Shown here one piece after another: positions 10,017 to 19,027 of a stretch of DNA of 64,000 bases. The DNA is from an uncultured Pelagimonas sp. (GTDB taxonomy: Bacteria > Pseudomonadota > Alphaproteobacteria > Rhodobacterales > Rhodobacteraceae), in contig CANMPP010000001.1 in the NCBI GenBank assembly GCA_947499735.1, positions 1,302,001 through 1,366,000 of the forward strand, given 5' to 3'. The stretch's first letter is position 1. The number at the start of each line of letters is the position of its first letter. The position numbers and the translations under genes were made by a program. Under the pieces are notes generated by a model, which was given only the letters and a program-made list of their open reading frames with translations, made no database searches and had not been told where the DNA came from.

Positions 10017-10990
10017 CCCATGCCCGCCCTGCCCCGATCGCGCTAAGCTGTGGGGAACCGGCAGGCATCGGACCTGAATTGGCGGAAAAAGCATGGGAGG
10101 CCACCAAAGGAGGCCTTCCATTCGTGTTTCTAGGTGATGCCAATCATTTGCCCGGCACCGTGCCCCATCAGATCATCACCGATCTAAGCCAAGCAACCCA
10201 CATCTGCGGTTCTGCTCTGCCCGTTTTGCAAATTGACATGGCTGCCCCCCGGATCCCGGGACAACCACAGCCCGATCAGGCACCCGGCGTGATCCGCGCC
10301 ATTGAATTGGGTGTGGAACTGGCAAAATCCGGCGCGGCCTCTGGCCTGTGCACTTTGCCGATCCATAAAAAAGCACTGCAAGACGGTGCGAATTTTGCAT
10401 ACCCTGGACATACAGAGTTCCTATGTGACCTTGCTGGCGTTGACGAGGTCGTCATGATGCTGGCGTCTGATCAGTTGCGCGTTGTGCCTGTTACAATCCA
10501 CATTTCTATCGCTGATGTGCCCAAGGCCCTAACAGCAGACCTATTAGAAAAACGCATTCGCATCACACATGACGCGCTGAAAAATCAGTTCGGTATCGCC
10601 AATCCCCGCCTTGCCGTAGCCGGCCTGAACCCACATGCGGGCGAAGGCGGAAAAATGGGGCGCGAAGAAATTACTTTGATTGCCCCTGTACTGGACAAGC
10701 TGCGCAGCGATGGTTTGGATCTGCGTGGGCCATTACCGGGCGATACGATGTTTCATGCGCGGGCACGACAAAACTATGATGTCGCAATTTGCATGTATCA
10801 TGATCAGGCCCTGATCCCGATCAAAACACTGGATTTTGACCGCGGCGTGAATGTCACGCTTGGCCTACCCTTTATCCGCACATCGCCTGATCACGGCACA
10901 GCCTTTGACATTGCTGGCACGGGCGTGGCAAACGTCACCTCTACTTTGGAAGCGTTGAAGCTTGCTTGGACACTTGCAGGCGGCACCTAG
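10013..10990 (+). CDS. pdxA: 4-hydroxythreonine-4-phosphate dehydrogenase
   Basis: NAD-dependent dehydrogenase of the DXP-dependent pyridoxal phosphate pathway, 325 residues. It starts with a glycine-rich element, [12 protein letters not shown] (normally GDPAGIGPE in the family), and contains conserved [22 protein letters not shown] and [12 protein letters not shown], with metal-binding histidines, and [12 protein letters not shown] near the C-terminus. The start ATG overlaps the surA stop (ATGA). The surA-pdxA-rsmA order is the same as in E. coli and common in proteobacteria. The expected D in the first motif is an E here (GEPAG), a conservative change also seen in some homologues. Confidence 0.94.
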   Translation: MTHARPAPIALSCGEPAGIGPELAEKAWEATKGGLPFVFLGDANHLPGTVPHQIITDLSQATHICGSALPVLQIDMAAPRIPGQPQPDQAPGVIRAIELGVELAKSGAASGLCTLPIHKKALQDGANFAYPGHTEFLCDLAGVDEVVMMLASDQLRVVPVTIHISIADVPKALTADLLEKRIRITHDALKNQFGIANPRLAVAGLNPHAGEGGKMGREEITLIAPVLDKLRSDGLDLRGPLPGDTMFHARARQNYDVAICMYHDQALIPIKTLDFDRGVNVTLGLPFIRTSPDHGTAFDIAGTGVANVTSTLEALKLAWTLAGGT

Positions 10991-11004
10991 AAACGAGGGT
11001 TGAG

Positions 11005-11844
11005 ATGAGCGGAATTGACGGGCTACCCCCTTTACGCGAGGTTATTGCCACGCATGAACTCAGCGCGCGCAAATCCTTGGGTCAAAATTTCCTGCTCGAC
11101 CTCAATCTAACTGCAAAAATTGCGCGTCAAGCAGGGGATCTGTCCGGCTTTGACGTGATCGAAGTCGGCCCCGGCCCCGGTGGATTGACCCGCGGCCTGT
11201 TGGCCGAAGGTGCACGAAAAGTTCTGGCCATCGAAAAAGATCAGCGATGCTTGCCAGCATTGGCAGAGATTTCGGATCACTATGATGGTCGCCTTCAGGT
11301 GATCAGTGGCGATGCTCTGGAAATCGATCCGTTAGAACATCTAACGCCGCCCATCGCGATTGCTGCGAACCTTCCTTACAATGTGGGTACCGAGCTTTTG
11401 GTGCGTTGGTTGACACCGAAAGAATGGCCGCCTTTTTGGACCAGCCTGACCTTGATGTTTCAACGCGAAGTGGCTGAACGGATTGTCGCCCAGCCGGGAT
11501 CGAAAGCCTATGGTCGCCTTGCCATCCTGTCGCAATGGCGCGCGGATGCCAGAATTGTCATGTCCCTGCCCCCCGGCGCGTTTACCCCCCCGCCAAAAGT
11601 CAGCTCGGCTGTTGTGCATCTACGCGCACTGGAAACGCCCCGGTTCGATGCAAATGCCAAAATTTTGGAACGGGTTGTGGCCGCTGCTTTCAATCAACGG
11701 CGCAAAATGCTGCGTGCCGCGCTGAAAGGGTTGGCACCTGATATCGAAGATCGCTTGAATGCCGCAGGGATCAAACCTACGGAACGTGCAGAACAAGTTT
11801 GCTTGGAAGCATTTTGTGCGCTCGCCCGACAGTTTGAAACCTAG
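11005..11844 (+). CDS. rsmA: 16S rRNA adenine(1518/1519)-N6 dimethyltransferase
   Basis: SAM-dependent enzyme (KsgA) that dimethylates two adenines in the 3' terminal hairpin of 16S rRNA during 30S maturation. It has 279 residues. Key motifs are [11 protein letters not shown] motif [15 protein letters not shown], acidic IEKD, GDAL, and the catalytic motif NLPYNVG. The C-terminal helical domain ends near residue 279. The chosen ATG (11005) lies 14 bases after the pdxA stop, with GAGGGT before it; an upstream in-frame start would overlap pdxA. Last gene of the lpt-pdxA-rsmA run. Confidence 0.95.
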   Translation: MSGIDGLPPLREVIATHELSARKSLGQNFLLDLNLTAKIARQAGDLSGFDVIEVGPGPGGLTRGLLAEGARKVLAIEKDQRCLPALAEISDHYDGRLQVISGDALEIDPLEHLTPPIAIAANLPYNVGTELLVRWLTPKEWPPFWTSLTLMFQREVAERIVAQPGSKAYGRLAILSQWRADARIVMSLPPGAFTPPPKVSSAVVHLRALETPRFDANAKILERVVAAAFNQRRKMLRAALKGLAPDIEDRLNAAGIKPTERAEQVCLEAFCALARQFET

Positions 11845-11891
11845 GTCAAAAAACACTTGAACATAACAAGAACATCCGAAAGGGTGTTCAC

Positions 11892-13088
11892 ATGACCAAT
11901 TCCATTTCAAACACGCTAGCGCGCCGTATTTTTCTGGCCAAACAAGGCCTGTCTACCTCTCCTTCCCGCAAGCTCGACAAGGCGGGATTGTTGGATGTGA
12001 TCACAGGGCTGGGTTTTATTCAGGTCGACAGCATCCAGACGGTCACCCGCGCCCATGACCAGATCCTGTTCACGCGGAACCAAACATATCAGCCAGAGCA
12101 TCTGCGCCAGTTGCTGGAAGAAGATCGGTCTCTATTTGAACATTGGACCCATGATGCCTCTATCCTCCCCATGGCGTTCTACCCATACTGGAAACTCCGT
12201 TTTCCTAGGGAAGAACGCTGGTGGCGGGACCGCATGGCACGGCGGGGTCGCGACGATTTTGATCAGGACTTTCCTCAAACCCTTGCGCATATCCAAAAGA
12301 ATGGCGCCGTTTTGGCACGGGAATTAAAAGCCCCAGACCATGTTTCGGGCGGATGGTGGAACTGGCATCCATCCAAAACAGCCCTCGAATTTTTCTGGCA
12401 AACCGGGGATTTGTCAATTTCACGGCGCGAAGGGTTTCAAAAGGTGTATGACCTGCCCGAACGCGTTATCCCTACGTCGCTGTTAAACTGCGAAATCTCT
12501 GAACAGGATTATATTCACTGGGCCTGCGAACAAGCATTGCAGCGTTTGGGCTTTGCCACACCCGGCGAGATCGCCGCCTTCTGGCGTTTGGTCACACCAG
12601 AAGAAGCGAAACACTGGTGTGAAAGAAACAGCGACCACCTTAAGACGGTCCACATATCACCGTTTGATGGGGCAAAAGCACGTGCCAGCTATGCGCTGGC
12701 GGATCTGAACCTTTCCCCTGATGCTTGGCCAGATCCTCCGGCCCGTGTGCGCATTCTTAGCCCCTTTGATCCATTGATCCGGGATCGCAAGCGCATGGAA
12801 CGTTTGTTCGGCTATCACTATCGGATCGAAATGTTTGTGCCGGAACCAAAGCGCACATACGGCTATTACGTCTTTCCCCTGCTGGAAAAAGATCGGCTGA
12901 TCGGGCGGGTTGATATGAAGGCCTATCGTAAAACCGGCATTTTGGCCGTGCGCAAACTATGGTTGGAAACAGGTATCCGCGCAACAAAGGGGCGTATGGC
13001 GGCAATCGATGCCGAGCTGGCACGGATCGCGCGCTTCTGTGGTACGCCTGACATTGTAAAACAGCCTGACTGGCTAGCCAACTCATGA
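11892..13088 (+). CDS. AlkX/YcaQ-family (HTH_42) winged-helix DNA glycosylase-like protein
   Basis: 398-residue member of the HTH_42 family. Characterised relatives are AlkZ (azinomycin resistance) and E. coli YcaQ/AlkX, monofunctional glycosylases that unhook interstrand crosslinks. The family catalytic motif Q-hydrophobic-D is seen as Q44-V-D46 in GFIQVDSIQ, the AlkX type rather than the AlkZ Q-x-Q type. A following HDQILFTR segment and tandem winged-helix domains fit the family. An AAGGGTG sequence precedes the ATG. It lies 47 bases after rsmA and may be cotranscribed. Its substrate in this organism is unknown; the assignment to the family is strong, the enzyme activity is inferred. Confidence 0.85.
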   Translation: MTNSISNTLARRIFLAKQGLSTSPSRKLDKAGLLDVITGLGFIQVDSIQTVTRAHDQILFTRNQTYQPEHLRQLLEEDRSLFEHWTHDASILPMAFYPYWKLRFPREERWWRDRMARRGRDDFDQDFPQTLAHIQKNGAVLARELKAPDHVSGGWWNWHPSKTALEFFWQTGDLSISRREGFQKVYDLPERVIPTSLLNCEISEQDYIHWACEQALQRLGFATPGEIAAFWRLVTPEEAKHWCERNSDHLKTVHISPFDGAKARASYALADLNLSPDAWPDPPARVRILSPFDPLIRDRKRMERLFGYHYRIEMFVPEPKRTYGYYVFPLLEKDRLIGRVDMKAYRKTGILAVRKLWLETGIRATKGRMAAIDAELARIARFCGTPDIVKQPDWLANS

Positions 13089-13090
13089 AC

Positions 13091-13118
13091 AAAAAACGCC
13101 ACCTCAAAGGGTGGCGTT
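13091..13118 (-). terminator. Intrinsic terminator after the DUF4167 gene
   Basis: On the minus strand a 9-bp perfect stem (AACGCCACC / GGTGGCGTT) with a 6-base loop is followed by a run of six T. It ends the minus-strand prfA-prmC-DUF4167 direction; on the plus strand, where it follows the glycosylase gene, the T-run is weak. Confidence 0.75.
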
Positions 13119-13142
13119 CTAACTTAAACTGAAAACAGCCGT

Positions 13143-13904
13143 TTATTCGGCTGCGTCAGGTGCAGATTCAGGTTTGGCTTCTGGCGCGGATACATCCGCT
13201 GCCGGTACGTCACCCGTCGCGTCAGTTGCCTTTGGTTTACGGCTACGCGTCGTTCTGGGCTTGTCCGCTTTTGCGCCATCTTCCGATGTGGATTTCTTCG
13301 CAGTGGTTTTACGCGGCGCACGTGGTTTGCTTGGCTTTTTAGCAGGCTTTGCAGGTGCTTCAGTTTCTGCCGCCTCAACGGTATCCGCTGATTTAGACGC
13401 CCCACTTTCAGGTGTCTCTACCAGACCGCTGTCCTCGTCGGATGCGGCAGGCATATCGAAAATATCAGGCTGTTCCGCACTGCCTGGGTCCACGATTGGA
13501 TCCGCCATCTCAGGCTGCTGCGGCTGCTGGTCAACCGGCGCAGGGGCTTGATTGCGGTGGGCCTCGCGTTGTGCATCACGCTCGGCACGTTCGCGATCGC
13601 GTTGTGCCTGACGTTCGCGGTTTTCCCGCTCTTGCTGTTCGCGACGCGCATCTTGTTCACGCTGTGCCTCTGACAACAAACGCAGGTAGTGTTCCGCGTG
13701 CTGTTGGAAATTCTCCGCGGCAACGCGGTCATTGGACAACGTCGCATCGCGCGCCAGCTGATTGTACTTGTCAATAATCTGCTGGGGTGTGCCACGCACT
13801 TTGCCTTCAGGACCGGAACTGTCAAAGACCCGGTTTACGACATTACCCAGCGAGTTACGATTACGATTATTTTTCGACCGCGATCGAGATTTAGAAGAAC
13901 GCAT
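13143..13904 (-). CDS. DUF4167 domain protein with long disordered tail
   Basis: 253-residue alphaproteobacterial protein. The conserved DUF4167 region is at the N-terminus (about residues 8-80): NRNSLGNVVNRVFDSSGPEGKVRGTP, then QQIIDKYNQLARDA and AENFQQHAEHYLRLL. It is followed by a highly charged R/E/Q helical stretch (about 85-120) and a low-complexity tail rich in Pro, Ala, Glu and Lys that ends in KPSKPRAPRKTTAKK-type basic patches. Function is unknown; the basic N-terminus and tail suggest nucleic-acid or ribosome association, which is inference. Located downstream of prmC on the same strand, a conserved neighbourhood in Rhodobacteraceae. Confidence 0.88.
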   Translation of the reverse strand: MRSSKSRSRSKNNRNRNSLGNVVNRVFDSSGPEGKVRGTPQQIIDKYNQLARDATLSNDRVAAENFQQHAEHYLRLLSEAQREQDARREQQERENRERQAQRDRERAERDAQREAHRNQAPAPVDQQPQQPEMADPIVDPGSAEQPDIFDMPAASDEDSGLVETPESGASKSADTVEAAETEAPAKPAKKPSKPRAPRKTTAKKSTSEDGAKADKPRTTRSRKPKATDATGDVPAADVSAPEAKPESAPDAAE

Positions 13905-14113
13905 TATCCTAGATTCAGCCTTTGGTTTACCGCTCTGGGAATAGTAATAGAGCCATTGTTATATCCGGCTCGATCCCACGAATTTTTGGATTGGTATAGG
14001 GCGGGACCGCTGCAAGCATCGACCGCCTCGACCTGAACATGATTGTCATGAAGCCCGCCCCGGGGCAAGGGTTTTTTAGCGAAAAAACCACCAATTCCGC
14101 TCAAAGGCAGAAT

Positions 14114-14947
14114 TTATTCGGCTTTGCGCCCAGAAACGACGCGATCCCGACCGTCTAAATCTTGCAGAATCACAACCTCTTGCAATCCAGCATCGGTAAA
14201 TAACCTGTAAACATCTTGCCCCTGCTCCGGGCCAATTTCAACCATAAGGCGACCACTCTGAAGCAAATGTTCTTTTGCGTGCGTAGTAATTGTGCGATAT
14301 GCGCTTAATCCGTCGGCAAAATCCGTTAACGCAATATGCGGTTCATGCCCCGCCACCTCTTGTGACAGCCCATCCATTTCTGACAAAGCAATATAGGGTG
14401 GGTTGGACACGATCAGATCAAACTGCTCATCAACTGGGGAAAACCAGTCCCCTTGACGCAACTCGACCCGCTCGGTCAGCTCAAATCTCAGCGCGTTGTC
14501 CTGAGCAACCTGCAGCGCTGCAGAACTGACATCCACCCCAACCCCATGAGCTGCCTTCACCTCACAAAGCAAAGTCAAAAGGATGCACCCTGTTCCCAAT
14601 CCTAAATCTAAGACCGATGAAAACGGTTCTCTTAACGCTTCTTCCACAAGACATTCCGTTTCAGGGCGTGGATCTAACGCATCTTTTGAAACGATAAATT
14701 CACGACCATAGAACAGGCGATGCCCTAAAATATGACTGACCGGTTCACGCAAGGCTCGACGGGCCAAGGCCTGATCATAACGCAGCGCCGCTTTTTCCGG
14801 CAGGTCTTCACCAAGATGCAGCAACAAGCGATCGGGTTTGATCTCTAACGCATAGGCCAACAACAAACGCGCGTCCCGTTCAGGACCTGCGACGTCTGCA
14901 TCGGCCAATCGTGCAATCCCGTCGCGCAGGGCTAGACTGGCCCTCAC
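14114..14947 (-). CDS. prmC: Peptide chain release factor N5-glutamine methyltransferase
   Basis: SAM-dependent methyltransferase (HemK) that methylates the Gln of the GGQ motif in RF1 and RF2. It has 277 residues. It has an N-terminal helical domain (1-75), SAM motif [15 protein letters not shown], and the diagnostic N-P-P-Y motif in [11 protein letters not shown]. The ATG overlaps the prfA stop by four bases, so enzyme and substrate are translationally coupled. A weak A/T stem-loop (GGTTTTTT/AAAAAACC, 14070-14089) lies downstream. Confidence 0.95.
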   Translation of the reverse strand: MRASLALRDGIARLADADVAGPERDARLLLAYALEIKPDRLLLHLGEDLPEKAALRYDQALARRALREPVSHILGHRLFYGREFIVSKDALDPRPETECLVEEALREPFSSVLDLGLGTGCILLTLLCEVKAAHGVGVDVSSAALQVAQDNALRFELTERVELRQGDWFSPVDEQFDLIVSNPPYIALSEMDGLSQEVAGHEPHIALTDFADGLSAYRTITTHAKEHLLQSGRLMVEIGPEQGQDVYRLFTDAGLQEVVILQDLDGRDRVVSGRKAE

Positions 14948-15993
14948 GCGCCCATCTCGGCCAGCAATGCGGCCTGCTGTTCCGCCGTCAATGCATCGAT
15001 GATTTCGTCAATATCGCCCTGCATAATCTGATCAAGACGATAAAGCGTCAGGCCGATACGATGGTCGGTCATACGTCCTTGTGGGAAATTATAGGTCCGA
15101 ATCCGCTCAGACCGATCTCCGCTGCCCACCTGGCTTTTGCGATCAGCCGAACGTTCAGAATCGATCTTCTGGCGTTCTGCATCATATAGGCGTGCACGCA
15201 AAACCTGCATGGCGATTTCGCGGTTACGGTGCTGGGATTTTTCTGAACTGGTCACCACAATACCTGACGGGATGTGTGTGATACGTACAGCCGAATCCGT
15301 GGTGTTCACGTGCTGACCACCGGCTCCAGAACTGCGCATCGTATCAATGCGGATATCGTTGGCATTGATCGCGATATCGACCTCTTCAGCTTCTGGCAAA
15401 ACAGCGACAGTCGCGGCCGATGTATGGATACGCCCCCCGCTTTCGGTTTCCGGCACGCGCTGAACCCGGTGCACACCGGATTCAAATTTCAGGCGCGCAA
15501 AAACACCATCGCCCGCGACCCGCGCGGTCAGTTCCTTCAGACCACCAAGATCAGAAACCTGTTCCTCAATGACTTCCCAACGCCAACCGTGATTTTCGGC
15601 ATATCGTTGATACATGCGGGCAAGATCGGCGGCGAACAATCCAGCCTCATCCCCACCAGTTCCGGGGCGAATTTCGACCATTGCCGCACGGCTATCGGCC
15701 TTATCCTTCGGCAGTAATGCCAATTGCACGGCGTGTTCTGCCTCTGGCAGACGGGCGCGCAAGTCCGGCAATTCTTCCTCGGCCAGTTCTTTCATATCAG
15801 GATCAGACAGCATCGCTTCGGCCTCTTCGAGGTCAGCGCAGATCTGTTCCCATTCAGAAATCGTGTCCACAACAGGACGCAATTCGGAATATTCCCGGCC
15901 CAGCTCGGCAATATCACCTTCGCCTGTGGCCATACGCGCCTCGACATATTCGAGACGCTCTTTGATTTGGATAAGTCGTTCAGCAGGGATCAT
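14944..15993 (-). CDS. prfA: Peptide chain release factor 1
   Basis: Class I release factor recognising UAA and UAG stops, 349 residues. The peptidyl-hydrolysis motif GGQ is at 225-227 in [17 protein letters not shown]. The codon-recognition P-x-T motif reads PET at 181-183 (PAT in E. coli). Domain 1 is the N-terminal coiled helical region (1-100). The C-terminal part with [16 protein letters not shown] is typical. It is upstream of and overlaps prmC. The start ATG at 15993 lies 57 bases after the M20 gene stop, so these may form one minus-strand transcript. Confidence 0.97.
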   Translation of the reverse strand: MIPAERLIQIKERLEYVEARMATGEGDIAELGREYSELRPVVDTISEWEQICADLEEAEAMLSDPDMKELAEEELPDLRARLPEAEHAVQLALLPKDKADSRAAMVEIRPGTGGDEAGLFAADLARMYQRYAENHGWRWEVIEEQVSDLGGLKELTARVAGDGVFARLKFESGVHRVQRVPETESGGRIHTSAATVAVLPEAEEVDIAINANDIRIDTMRSSGAGGQHVNTTDSAVRITHIPSGIVVTSSEKSQHRNREIAMQVLRARLYDAERQKIDSERSADRKSQVGSGDRSERIRTYNFPQGRMTDHRIGLTLYRLDQIMQGDIDEIIDALTAEQQAALLAEMGA

Positions 15994-16050
15994 AGCGCTG
16001 CATTGCCCATCTGGACGATGGGGTCAAGAGGCAGCGCCCCGTCATACGCC

Positions 16051-17208
16051 CTAGAGCGCGTGACGCGTTTCAATCAACCGCACGAAAAAGCTGGACCCGA
16101 TAGGTGCCACATCGTCGTTAAAGTTGAATTTCGGATGGTGCACCATATAGTCCCCACCCTGCCCAAGCATGAAAAACGCTCCCGGACGGGCCTCTAGCAT
16201 GTAAGAGAAATCTTCAGCGCCCATTTGGGGTGGGCGGTTCAAATCCACATTGCCGGACACTTCTTGCGCAATCTTGCCTGCAAATTCGGTTTGCGCAGGG
16301 TGATTGACGGTGGGTGGGTAACCCAGTTCAAAATCCAGATCCACACGCACACCAAAGCTGGTGGCGATGCCCTCACAAATCTCAGTAATCCGTTTTTGTG
16401 CCAAGGCGCGCACTTCCGGCGCAAAGCTGCGCACAGTGCCGCACATGGTCCCAACTTCTGGGATCACGTTATAGGCCGTGCCCACATTCACCATTGTCAG
16501 CGATACAACAATCGAATCCAGCGGATTTACATTGCGCGCAGGGATCGTCATCAACGCTTGGCCCAATGCAAGGGCAGCAGGCACCGGATCAATCGACCGA
16601 TAAGGATGTGCCGCATGGCTGCCCTTACCTGTGATGGTAATGGTGAATTCGTCCGCCGCGGCAAGTATTGGGCCGGCCGCACTGCTCATTGCGCCCGGTT
16701 CACGGGTTGGATCGGTATGGATTCCATAGACCTCTTCCACACCAAAACGGTCCATAACCTTTTCATCCTCAACCATAATCCGGCCACCACCAATGGTTTC
16801 TTCAGCCGGTTGGAACAGCAAAACGACTTTGCCTTTAAACTTGCGCGTTTCCGCCAAATAGCGCGCTGCACCCAATAGCATGGTTGTGTGGCCATCATGT
16901 CCACATGCGTGCATTTTGCCCTCAACGGTCGAGGCATAATCAACGCCGGTTTCTTCGGGCATCGGCAATGCGTCCATATCCGCACGCAACGCAGTGACAG
17001 GACCATCGCCCTGCCCATTGATCACAGCAACCACGCCAGATTGTGCGATTCCCTCGTGGATCTCATCCACACCCATTTCTTTTAAACGTTCGACCACAAA
17101 TTTGGCCGTTTCAAAACAGTCCAATCCCAATTCGGGATGCGCATGAATGTGGCGGCGCCACGTTTTCATGTCCTCTGCAAACTCGGCAATTCGATTGACC
17201 ACAGGCAT
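16051..17208 (-). CDS. M20-family amidohydrolase (hippurate/N-acyl amino acid hydrolase-like)
   Basis: 385-residue metallopeptidase-like amidohydrolase. Signature segments are HAHPELGLDCFETA, the metal-binding ACGHDGHTTMLLGAA, and QPAEETIGGG with the catalytic glutamates, then a dimerisation (lid) domain about 185-300. The closest known activities are hippurate, indole-acetyl-amino-acid or N-acetyl-diaminopimelate hydrolysis; the actual substrate cannot be told. The start is ATG 17208, with TAGGAGT 7 bases upstream. The frame is open upstream to 17280, but that part overlaps the divergent mazG promoter. Confidence 0.88.
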   Translation of the reverse strand: MPVVNRIAEFAEDMKTWRRHIHAHPELGLDCFETAKFVVERLKEMGVDEIHEGIAQSGVVAVINGQGDGPVTALRADMDALPMPEETGVDYASTVEGKMHACGHDGHTTMLLGAARYLAETRKFKGKVVLLFQPAEETIGGGRIMVEDEKVMDRFGVEEVYGIHTDPTREPGAMSSAAGPILAAADEFTITITGKGSHAAHPYRSIDPVPAALALGQALMTIPARNVNPLDSIVVSLTMVNVGTAYNVIPEVGTMCGTVRSFAPEVRALAQKRITEICEGIATSFGVRVDLDFELGYPPTVNHPAQTEFAGKIAQEVSGNVDLNRPPQMGAEDFSYMLEARPGAFFMLGQGGDYMVHHPKFNFNDDVAPIGSSFFVRLIETRHAL

Positions 17209-17274
17209 ATGCTGGACTCCTATTATTGTTTCGCGCATGGCTGTCATAAAGCTGACGTTTTCAGGAGATGACCC

Positions 17275-18093
17275 ATGCATGATCCTTCCACAGACAATTT
17301 GATCGAGGACCGTAACGGCGGCATGCCACGGCTGCTAGAGATCATGCAACGGCTACGGGATCCTAAAACTGGATGTCCTTGGGATATCGAACAAGATTTC
17401 AGCACAATTGCGCCCTACACAATCGAAGAAGCCTATGAGGTCGAAGACGCAATCGCCCAACAGGATTGGAAAGAGCTGAAATCAGAATTGGGGGATTTGT
17501 TGTTCCAATCGGTGTTTCATGCCCAAATCGCGAAAGACAAAGGTTTATTTGATTTTCAAGATGTTGTGCGCGAAATCTCAGACAAAATGGTGTCGCGTCA
17601 CCCCCATGTCTTTGGCAGTGAAACCAACCAAAAATCCGCAGACCAGCAAGTGTCGGATTGGGAAACGATCAAAGCAGCCGAACGGGCGGGCAAAAAACAG
17701 GGTGGCGCATTGGACGGCGTGGCATTGGGGCTGCCTGCCCTTTTGCGCGCGGTCAAACTGCAAAAGCGTGCAGCGCGTGTTGGATTCGATTGGGACAGCA
17801 CCGATCAAGTGCTGGATAAATTGGTCGAAGAGGCACAAGAGCTACGCGAAGCGCGCGACGCAGATCATGCTGAAGAAGAATTCGGGGATCTGCTATTCGT
17901 CATGGCCAATCTCGCCCGTCATATGAAAATCGATCCCGAAAAGGCCTTGCGCCGCACCAACACCAAATTCACCCGCCGTTTTGCCCATATCGAGGCAGAG
18001 CTGGCAAAGCAGGGCAAAACAGCTTCGGACAGTTCTTTGGAAGAAATGGACGCGCTTTGGGATCAGGCGAAAGCCTTGGAAAAAGAAGGCTGA
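17275..18093 (+). CDS. mazG: Nucleoside triphosphate pyrophosphohydrolase MazG
   Basis: Housecleaning NTP/dNTP pyrophosphatase, 272 residues, with two MazG domains. The first (about residues 20-120) has GCPWDIEQDF and the EEAYE metal-binding helix motif, and ELGDLLFQ; the second (about 150-260) has EEAQELREA and EEFGDLLFVMANLARH. This length and the GCPWD signature are diagnostic for the long bacterial MazG. Despite its name, it is not the toxin-antitoxin partner here, as no mazEF is nearby. Divergent from the M20 amidohydrolase by 66 bp. Confidence 0.94.
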   Translation: MHDPSTDNLIEDRNGGMPRLLEIMQRLRDPKTGCPWDIEQDFSTIAPYTIEEAYEVEDAIAQQDWKELKSELGDLLFQSVFHAQIAKDKGLFDFQDVVREISDKMVSRHPHVFGSETNQKSADQQVSDWETIKAAERAGKKQGGALDGVALGLPALLRAVKLQKRAARVGFDWDSTDQVLDKLVEEAQELREARDADHAEEEFGDLLFVMANLARHMKIDPEKALRRTNTKFTRRFAHIEAELAKQGKTASDSSLEEMDALWDQAKALEKEG

Positions 18094-18197
18094 TAAGGCG
18101 CAGAACAATTATGCCCTATGCCAGTCAAATTCAGACTAAAGATGGCAATCACCCGCCCTTTCCAACACAGGCCACACCCCCAGGCGGAAAGACCGTG

Positions 18198-18653
18198 TTA
18201 GTCAGGTATCTTTCGTCCAGGTGCCTTGCCACCCAACGCGTTTCGAAGCGCAAAACTGTCTGCAAACAGCTGTTCAGCCCGCTCACCACCAATGGCATTG
18301 ATGATGATTTGGTCGATTTCCATCCAAATGTCATACACTTGCTGCAGCAGATCGTGCCCTTTCTCGGAAAGCGACAAAATGCTGGCCCGTTTATCGTCCG
18401 GATTGTCGCGAATTTCGATAAAGCCGTTGTTTATGAGACGTTTGGTCATTTCGCTCATGCTGGCAGCGGACACGTTAAATTCCGCAGCAAGCATGCGTTG
18501 AGACGCCTCACCCATATGATCCAGCGCATGCAAACACCGCGCCTGCCCCCCATGAATTCCAAGCGGTTTTAAAAGATCGCGCAGCCGTTCTTCAATCAAA
18601 TGCGTGCTGTGTAAAAGCGGATGGAATCCTGGCTTTATATCTGATGTGTACAT
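18198..18653 (-). CDS. MarR-family transcriptional regulator
   Basis: 151-residue winged-helix regulator, usual length for MarR. The recognition-helix region reads MLAAEFNVSAASMSEMTKRLINNGFIEI, and the wing carries DNPDDKRASILSLSEKG, the D-x-R-x4 pattern of the MarR beta-wing. The start ATG 18653 has GGGA about 10 bases upstream; the frame continues upstream but as low-quality sequence. It is divergent from the ferric-iron binding protein gene across a 374-bp region that holds a perfect 16-bp palindrome (18743-18758), a plausible operator. Effector unknown. Confidence 0.87.
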   Translation of the reverse strand: MYTSDIKPGFHPLLHSTHLIEERLRDLLKPLGIHGGQARCLHALDHMGEASQRMLAAEFNVSAASMSEMTKRLINNGFIEIRDNPDDKRASILSLSEKGHDLLQQVYDIWMEIDQIIINAIGGERAEQLFADSFALRNALGGKAPGRKIPD

Positions 18654-19027
18654 GTTCTTGGATCCCTGAATCAGTCGCCGGTAAGATGCGCATAGAATGA
18701 AGAGCATGCAATCCTGAACACGCCTTAAGAGACACAAAACCCTTATTCTAATGAATAACTTGTAACTTTCGGGCATGAATAAAACACTTTTTAGAACGCC
18801 CTCTTTAAGACCCGTGTTCTATGACAGGCCCTTGGCACAAACGCTGTTTGCAACTTGGCCCTATGATCCACAACGTTAGGCCCCTTTTTCGGGCCAATAC
18901 TGGGGAATCCCCCTAGATGCGCGGCCTGCGCTTTCACCCAAGTTTGAACTCTGCGGCACAATCACCAATTGACTTGACCAAATCCCTAAAGAATAGTCCG
19001 CGCAAATTGTCTTGTTCGGAGTGCACT
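18654..19027 (+). other. Intergenic region between marR and the iron-binding protein gene
   Basis: 374 bp without a convincing gene. It holds the promoters of the divergent marR and iron-binding protein genes. Visible structure: the palindrome at 18743-18758, and an inverted repeat TAGAAC (18792-18797) / GTTCTA (18816-18821) separated by 18 bases that resembles half-sites of iron-responsive boxes only weakly. A short open frame runs into the downstream gene from 18917 but lacks a ribosome binding site. Confidence 0.6.
18743..18758. promoter_or_regulatory. Perfect palindrome, candidate MarR operator
   Basis: TTATTCTAATGAATAA is an inverted repeat with 6-bp arms (TTATTC/GAATAA) around a 4-base centre. 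It lies 90 bp upstream of the marR start codon and about 270 bp upstream of the iron-binding protein start. Size and A+T content fit MarR-type operators. The regulator-site pairing is inferred from position only. Confidence 0.4.

Noticed and set aside
14070-14089. Stem-loop GGTTTTTT/AAAAAACC as terminator of prmC
   Set aside because: Stem is A/T-only outside two pairs and has no T-run; prmC probably reads on into the DUF4167 gene, which has a real terminator.
17275-18093. MazG as a toxin-antitoxin or defence gene
   Set aside because: The protein is the long two-domain housekeeping form and no toxin gene is nearby.
18792-18821. Fur/Irr box upstream of the iron-binding protein
   Set aside because: TAGAAC/GTTCTA half-sites are 18 bases apart and match no known box well.
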